DNA of 64,000 nt from Turbatrix aceti (taxonomy: Eukaryota > Nematoda > Chromadorea > Rhabditida > Panagrolaimidae): assembly GCA_963969345.1 (NCBI GenBank), contig OZ017768.1:3062718-3126717 (forward strand), read 5' to 3'. Positions within the stretch are counted from its first letter, which is position 1. Each line of letters starts with the position of its first letter. The position numbers and the translations under genes were made by a program. Shown here piece after piece: positions 59,744-64,000 of this stretch. The notes beneath the pieces were generated by a model that did not search any database, had not been told where the DNA came from, and saw only the letters and a list, made by a program, of their open reading frames with translations.

Positions 59744-60759
59744 ATGGCATTTAACCTCGTTGCTGGAAAAATCGGAGTTGTCACCGGTGCCGGCGGTGGC
59801 ATCGGACGTGCCGTCGCTCAGACACTCGCCAGAAACGGTGCATCGGTGGTCGTCGTGGACGTCCAGGGCGCGGCTGCTCAGGAGACCGTCAAGCTGCTCA
59901 AGACCGGTGAGTCGGGCAAAAAATCGGTCCGGCCGTCGCTTTGGCCTATTTTTTGGCGAAAAAAGATTCGTTTTGTTTTGGGGGTCATTTTGGCTAAATT
60001 TGATCAAATTCTAAAAACATTTTTGTTCAAAACAATGAAAATGTTGTAAAAATGCCAAAAAAATGTTTCACGGTAAAATTATTTTGAAAAAAATTTTAAC
60101 ACAAAAAAAAATTTAAAGAAATGTTTTTAAAATTTTTTCTCATATCCCAAATTTAAGAAAACCCCCAAGGCCACTTCGCCTCCTTCGCGGCAGACATCTC
60201 CAAACGCGACCAAGTCGATGCCGTTCGGGACTTCTTCAGCCAGCAATTCACCGGCCAGGGCCCCAACTTCCTCGTTAACAACGCCGGAATCACGCGGGAC
60301 GGGTTTCTCCTCAAAATGACGGATGCCAACTTTGATGACGTCATCGCCGTCAACCTCCGCTCGGTCTACCTCCTCGCGCAGACTTTTGCCCGCCTCGCAA
60401 TCGAGCACAACTCGCCGGCTTCCATCGTCAATATCTCGTCCATCATCGGGAAGACGGGGAACATCGGCCAGACCAACTACGGCGCGTCCAAAGCCGGCGT
60501 CATCGGCTTCACAAAATCCGCGGCCCGGGAACTCGCGCGCAACAATATCCGCGTCAACACGGTCCTGCCTGGCTTCACGAGGACCCCGATGACGGATAAG
60601 GTGCCGGAAAAAGTCGCGCAGCTGATTTCGAAGAATATTCCGCTCGCACGCTTCGCAGAGCCCGAGGAAATCGCCAATGCCGTGCTATTTCTCGTCTCGG
60701 ACCTCTCGTCGTACATGACTGGGGCCCAGATCGAGGTCACCGGCGGTCTGGACATGTAG
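59744..60759 (+). CDS. HSD17B8: 17-beta-hydroxysteroid dehydrogenase 8 / mitochondrial ketoacyl-ACP reductase, 254 aa
   Basis: The exons are 59744-59906 and 60158-60759. The intron has a GTGAGT donor and an unusual ATTTAAG acceptor. It is a classical SDR: TGAGGGIG for NAD(P) binding, NNAG, catalytic Ser in NISSIIG, and Y-x-x-x-K in NYGASKAG. Signature stretches shared with HSD17B8 include AAAQETVKLL, NISSIIGKTGNIGQTNYGAS and VLPGFTRTPMT. It ends VTGGLDM. In animals this enzyme is the alpha subunit of the mitochondrial 3-ketoacyl-ACP reductase, working with CBR4. Length is normal. AATAAA at 60821-60826 is the likely poly(A) signal. Confidence 0.93.
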
Positions 60760-60919
60760 AAGTAGTTGAAAATTATTTTCCAGTATTTTTGATAGTTTTT
60801 TTGCAATTTTAACGACACGAAATAAAAAAAATGAACAACGCAGGACCGAAAAGTAATAAAAACATAAAAAAAACGCAAAAATGAACTTAAACCTAAATTA
60901 GGTTACCTAATCTGACGTC

Positions 60920-61013
60920 GATCTCACAGCGAAAAAAAGAAACGTATAAAAAACGGTAAAACCTACCATTTCTACCGTATTTTTGTACGTTACAATTTTT
61001 CGCTGTGAGATCG
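60920..61013. mobile_element. Short palindromic MITE, copy 1
   Basis: The arms GATCTCACAGCGAAAAA (60920-60936) and TTTTTCGCTGTGAGATC sit around a core with ACGGTAAAA / ACCGTATTTTTG. Flanking sequence (AACGCAAAAATGAAC on the left, GTTCATTTTGACGTTTTTCG on the right) extends the inverted repeat to about 60870-61060. A second copy lies at 62000. Confidence 0.75.
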
Positions 61014-61161
61014 GAAACAAAGTTTGGTTTACGTTCATTTTGACGTTTTTCGACGTTTTAGTCTCTTTTTTTTCAAAAATACAAGTCGTCGATGATTTTC
61101 CAACATTTTTGATATTTTTTTGCACTTTATAAAAAATTTGGAATCAACAACAACACCAGAC

Positions 61162-61554
61162 TCACTTCTTGCCCTCAACCATGATGATGTGGTACCCAAA
61201 CTTGGTCTTGACAGGCGGATCGGTGTAGACGGGCTTGTCGAGACTGCTCTTGGGCAGCGCGAACGCAGCGTCCTGGAATGGACCGACCATGGATCCTCGG
61301 GTCATCCATCCCAAATCGCCGCCGGACCTCGCCTTATCCTCGCTGTACGTGGCGGCGACTTCGTTGAACTTGGTACCGGCTTTGAGTTTTTCCAGAGCCT
61401 CCAGCGCCTTGGACTGCTTCTCGCAGAGGATGTGCCTCACCTTCACGGCTGTCCCGCCACCCGACTTGGTATCCTTCTTGTCCGAATTGCTCGCATCGCC
61501 TCCAGACTTTCCCGCGGGCTTTGCGCCGCCTTTTTTGGCCGTTTTCGGGGGCAT
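61162..61554 (-). CDS. PIN4: Parvulin-type peptidyl-prolyl isomerase PIN4 (Par14), 130 aa
   Basis: Single exon. A basic, Gly/Lys-rich N-terminus of about 35 residues ([18 protein letters not shown]) is followed by the parvulin fold: [47 protein letters not shown] and [15 protein letters not shown]. There is no WW domain. Length and layout equal human Par14 (131 aa), a nuclear DNA- and pre-ribosome-associated isomerase. I chose the ATG at 61554 because TTTCAG ends 6 nt upstream. The longer reading starting at a TTG would run through that acceptor. Confidence 0.94.
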   Translation of the reverse strand: MPPKTAKKGGAKPAGKSGGDASNSDKKDTKSGGGTAVKVRHILCEKQSKALEALEKLKAGTKFNEVAATYSEDKARSGGDLGWMTRGSMVGPFQDAAFALPKSSLDKPVYTDPPVKTKFGYHIIMVEGKK

Positions 61555-61560
61555 CGAAGT

Positions 61561-61701
61561 CTGAAATTCACCTAGCGAGGTCCTAAACAATAAAAGTCGC
61601 TATTCAGATATAAAAATGGACATTTTCCAGTACAACCCGGCATTCTGTATTGTAATCAGTTTTATTCAACGTGTATGATACAAAAATACAAAATTCGAAT
61701 T
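61561..61701 (-). promoter_or_regulatory. Operon-like intercistronic region between KIN17 and PIN4
   Basis: On the minus strand the KIN17 stop (61704-61702) is followed after 35 nt by AATAAA (61666-61661). About 100 nt later comes the acceptor GTGAATTTCAG ending at 61561, 6 nt before the PIN4 ATG. This distance and order match nematode operons processed by trans-splicing. Confidence 0.6.
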
Positions 61702-63223
61702 TTACGCGATTTTGGATGCGTCTTCGTAGGCGACAGTGATTTCCCTGCCACTGCGGAGGCCTTCTTTGAGTCGCAGATCGACGGAGTAGTCTTTTTCACG
61801 TATTTTGAGCAAGACAGCCGTGTAGCCTCGGTAGGCGCCGTTGATGATGAGCATGTCCTTGCCGACTGCTGGAATTACTGTTTCCAGGTGGTTTTGATCG
61901 AGTTTGAGGATGTCTGAAAATATGAAGTAAGGAAAGGAACAAAAAAGTTATAAAAACATTGAAAAACGCTAAAATAAATGTAAACCGAACTCTCTTACCG
62001 ATCTCAGAGCGAAAAAATAGTAACGACCGAAAATACGGTAAAAACTTACGTCTTACCATACTTTTGTATTTACGTTTTAACTTTTCGCTGTGAGATTGGT
62101 TTACGTTCGTTTTCCCAGTTTTTTTCGACGTTTTCAGTTTTTTTTAGCGTTTTTTACGCTTTTAGTCTTTTTTTTTCAAAAATTCATACCTCCATCGACG
62201 TCCACCTTCGCAGTGTACTTGCCAGTCAGACCAATGACCTGGCCCTTGGCTTTGTAGTATTTACTGCCAAGCTTCTTGGTTACGATCTTGACAACGATAC
62301 CTTCGGTCAGCCAGTTATCCGTCCGGTTCTTGCGCTCCTTGTACCGTTCTTCATCTTCCATCATTTTCTCCAGCGTCGATTTTTTGGACGAACTCGGCCC
62401 AGAAGAAGAATCCGTTGCCGGCCTCTTCGACTTTCGCTCCGAAAAAGCTTTTGACCGCTCGAGCACCGATTTGTCCTCCTCCTGAACCTGTGGGGCCAAC
62501 GATATGGTGACCTTTTGCTCGGGATCGGTGCGTACGAGATCCCGGTCGACATCGCTTTCGTCGGAATCGCCCGGATCTCGTTCCTTGGCTCTCTGGATCT
62601 GGCGTTCGAGGAGTTCGGCTTCGCGCTCTTCAGCGTCTTTTTCTTTTCTCGCCCGGGCCAGAAGTTTGTTTCGGCGAATTTCTTCCTCCTGGTCGATGTA
62701 CTGAATGTACCAGCCCTTCTCGCCCTGATCGATTTTGCACTTTCCGCTCGAGCCGAGGTACATGACGAATCCGGTGAGCGTGTGCCACACTGTCGAGTTC
62801 ATGTGCACGTGGCCCTTGTCCTTGATCACATCCTGGTACACTTCGTTGGCCCGCACTCGCTTTGTTCCGTACGTGTGCCGCAGAATCTGAAAAACACGTC
62901 AAAACACCAAAAATCACAAAACAACAAAAAAACTCACGCGCATGAAAGAAGACTCAAATTCCTGGCTGAATTCCCTGAGGTAGCTGTTCTGGTTCTCGGC
63001 GAAGAGCAGCAGCTGCCTCTGATGGCTCTCGCTCGTCAGATGGCACTTGAAACCGTTTTGATCTCGGCATTGTTTGTTGCACATCTGACAAAACCTGAAA
63101 TTCAACGCGTGACGATGAAAAAAATAGCTCAAACGCTAAAACTCACCATTTTAGCTTCTGAAGTCCCTTGGACTTTACCTTGTTGGCCAAGGCCTTCGCA
63201 GAGCCCTTCTCAGCACGCGGCAT
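61702..63223 (-). CDS. KIN: DNA/RNA-binding protein KIN17, 380 aa
   Basis: The exons are 63223-63147, 63094-62938, 62886-62190 and 61913-61702. The start (ALANKVKSKGLQKLKWFCQM) leads into a C2H2 zinc finger (CQMCNKQCRDQNGFKCHL, then SESH). The KIN17 winged-helix region follows (HVHMNSTVWHTLTGF, GWYIQYIDQEEE), then a charged coiled segment, the motif LTEGIVVKIVTKKLGSKYYK of the first SH3-like domain, and a C-terminal KOW-type SH3 (QNHLETVIPAVGKDMLIING, AYRG) ending EDASKIA. It is nearly full length compared with human KIN (393 aa). It is a nuclear factor in replication, repair and pre-mRNA processing. A MITE copy lies in its last intron. Confidence 0.95.
62000..62098. mobile_element. Short palindromic MITE, copy 2, in KIN17 intron 3
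   Basis: The arms GATCTCAGAGCGAAAAA and TTTTCGCTGTGAGAT surround ACGGTAAAAACTTACG. The flanks (TAAATGTAAACCGAAC on the left, GGTTTACGTTCGTTTT on the right) match those of the copy at 60920. One arm carries a CAG-for-CAC change. Confidence 0.75.
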
Positions 63224-63530
63224 GACGACGGAGTTCAAATGACGGTGATATTTCTCAAGTTTGACGTCGACTTCGTTGAAAAGGAAAAAAACGCGTTATT
63301 TGTGCGCGCAACGTGCGGACTTTGATCGAGCTGGCGCGCGTAGCAGATCTTCGGTGCACTTTTTTTACGGTAAACTTTTTTTACCTCCACTTCCGAACAT
63401 TTACGTCAATTTTTTGTGTTCGTCATCAATTTTTTTTATTTCGACTACCTAAACAGCATTTCGAAATACACGATGAACAATTATGAGGTGGAATGTTGAG
63501 GTAAAGAGACAAGAGACAAGCATGATATTA
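63224..63530. promoter_or_regulatory. Upstream region of KIN17
   Basis: It contains AATAAA-type sequence on the minus strand near 63440 (end of the upstream gene) and a CpG-rich patch at about 63300-63345. There is no acceptor close to the KIN17 start, so this gene probably has its own promoter here. Confidence 0.45.
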
Positions 63531-64000
63531 TCACAGTTCATCTTCACCATGCCCCACTAATGGAGCTCTGGGTTCGTCTCCAGACTCGTTCTGCAAGGGG
63601 GGTGACGTTCGTCGATTTTCGGGGTGCACTCCGTTTTCAAAAGACGATGACATGGTGTTTTCAGGGAGTAGTTCTTGCACTTCATTATTTTCTTCGGCTT
63701 GATCGTTCGGTGACGTACAGCAGAATCTGCGAAACAGTGTTTTACATTTCTCCACTAGCTGATCGAAATATTTCACGACAAGAAATTCTACAACACCGAT
63801 TGCCGCTGCCTTTATCCATGACTTGAGAATTTCAAAAATCTGAAAATTATGTTATTTGTTTATTTTGTTTATAAATATTTATAAAATCTGGCATACCGAT
63901 ACACCTAACAGATAATGTAATACGGGGCTAATCAGCGTCATCGCAACACCAATCTTGAATACCTTCTGGACAGCTATCTTCTTCCATTCAGTCGTCCATT
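63531..64000 (-). CDS. Membrane protein fragment, C-terminal part, gene runs off the window
   Basis: Exons 64000-63897 (partial) and 63839-63531 join in phase 0. The first part (IAVQKVFKIGVAMTLISPVL, HYLLGVS) and the start of the second (WIKAAAIGVVEFLVVKYF) are hydrophobic segments. A cysteine pair (RRFCCTS) and a disordered acidic tail ending GHGEDEL come after them. The G-x(7)-SPVLHYLL pattern faintly recalls the Mpv17/PMP22 family, but the rest does not confirm this, so no function is assigned. Confidence 0.5.

Overview
This window is nuclear DNA from an animal, most likely a nematode. Three things point there. First, coding exons are split by AT-rich introns whose 3' ends are typically TTTTCAG or TTTTAG. 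Second, at least seven genes have a splice acceptor 0-12 nt upstream of the start codon, and tightly spaced same-strand pairs have a poly(A) signal and then an acceptor between them, which is what spliced-leader trans-splicing and operons look like. Third, the gene set is metazoan: laminin alpha, Src kinase, a paxillin-type LIM protein and a chemoreceptor-like 7TM gene. No SL RNA, tRNA or rRNA gene was seen, so the phylum is an inference. Exon models were built by hand from splice signals, and reading frame was checked across every junction of the larger genes.

Layout. 1-3.2 kb: edge of a TSP1-domain gene, a hAT-type MITE with a perfect 8-bp target duplication, and a large TTAA-flanked foldback element. 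3.3-10.4 kb (minus): a basic nuclear protein of unknown function, then a 16-exon, 1342-aa chromo-barrel/MRG-like chromatin protein with tandemly duplicated exons. 10.8-11.5 kb (plus): a divergent small paralogue of its chromo barrel. 12-13.2 kb (minus): an unrecognised 352-aa protein. 14.7-17.4 kb (minus): a complete Src-family kinase. 17.4-27.8 kb: mostly repeats, with a frameshifted 7TM receptor and a small secreted ORF. 27.9-47.3 kb (plus): a laminin alpha gene (3264 aa, six coding exons) whose introns hold two giant palindromic elements and a nested antisense secreted-protein gene. 47.8-52.6 kb (minus): U2SURP/SR140. 52.9-55.3 kb (plus): an odd intracellular serpin. 55.6-56.9 kb: a LIM-only paxillin. 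57.8-60.8 kb: two cytochrome b5 genes and HSD17B8. 61.2-63.2 kb (minus): KIN17 and PIN4 in operon-like array. The right edge cuts a membrane-protein gene.

How the genes relate. Laminin alpha, Src and paxillin are parts of the basement membrane-integrin adhesion axis. Cytochrome b5 and HSD17B8 both act in fatty-acid metabolism and sit 188 bp apart. KIN17, PIN4 and U2SURP are nuclear housekeeping factors. The most unusual content is the divergent chromo-barrel pair with identical 246-nt first exons, the exon-duplication array next to it, a cytochrome b5 that appears to have exchanged its membrane tail for a myristoylation signal, and a superfamily of TTAA-flanked, almost wholly palindromic elements, two of which lie inside laminin introns and would be transcribed as long hairpins.
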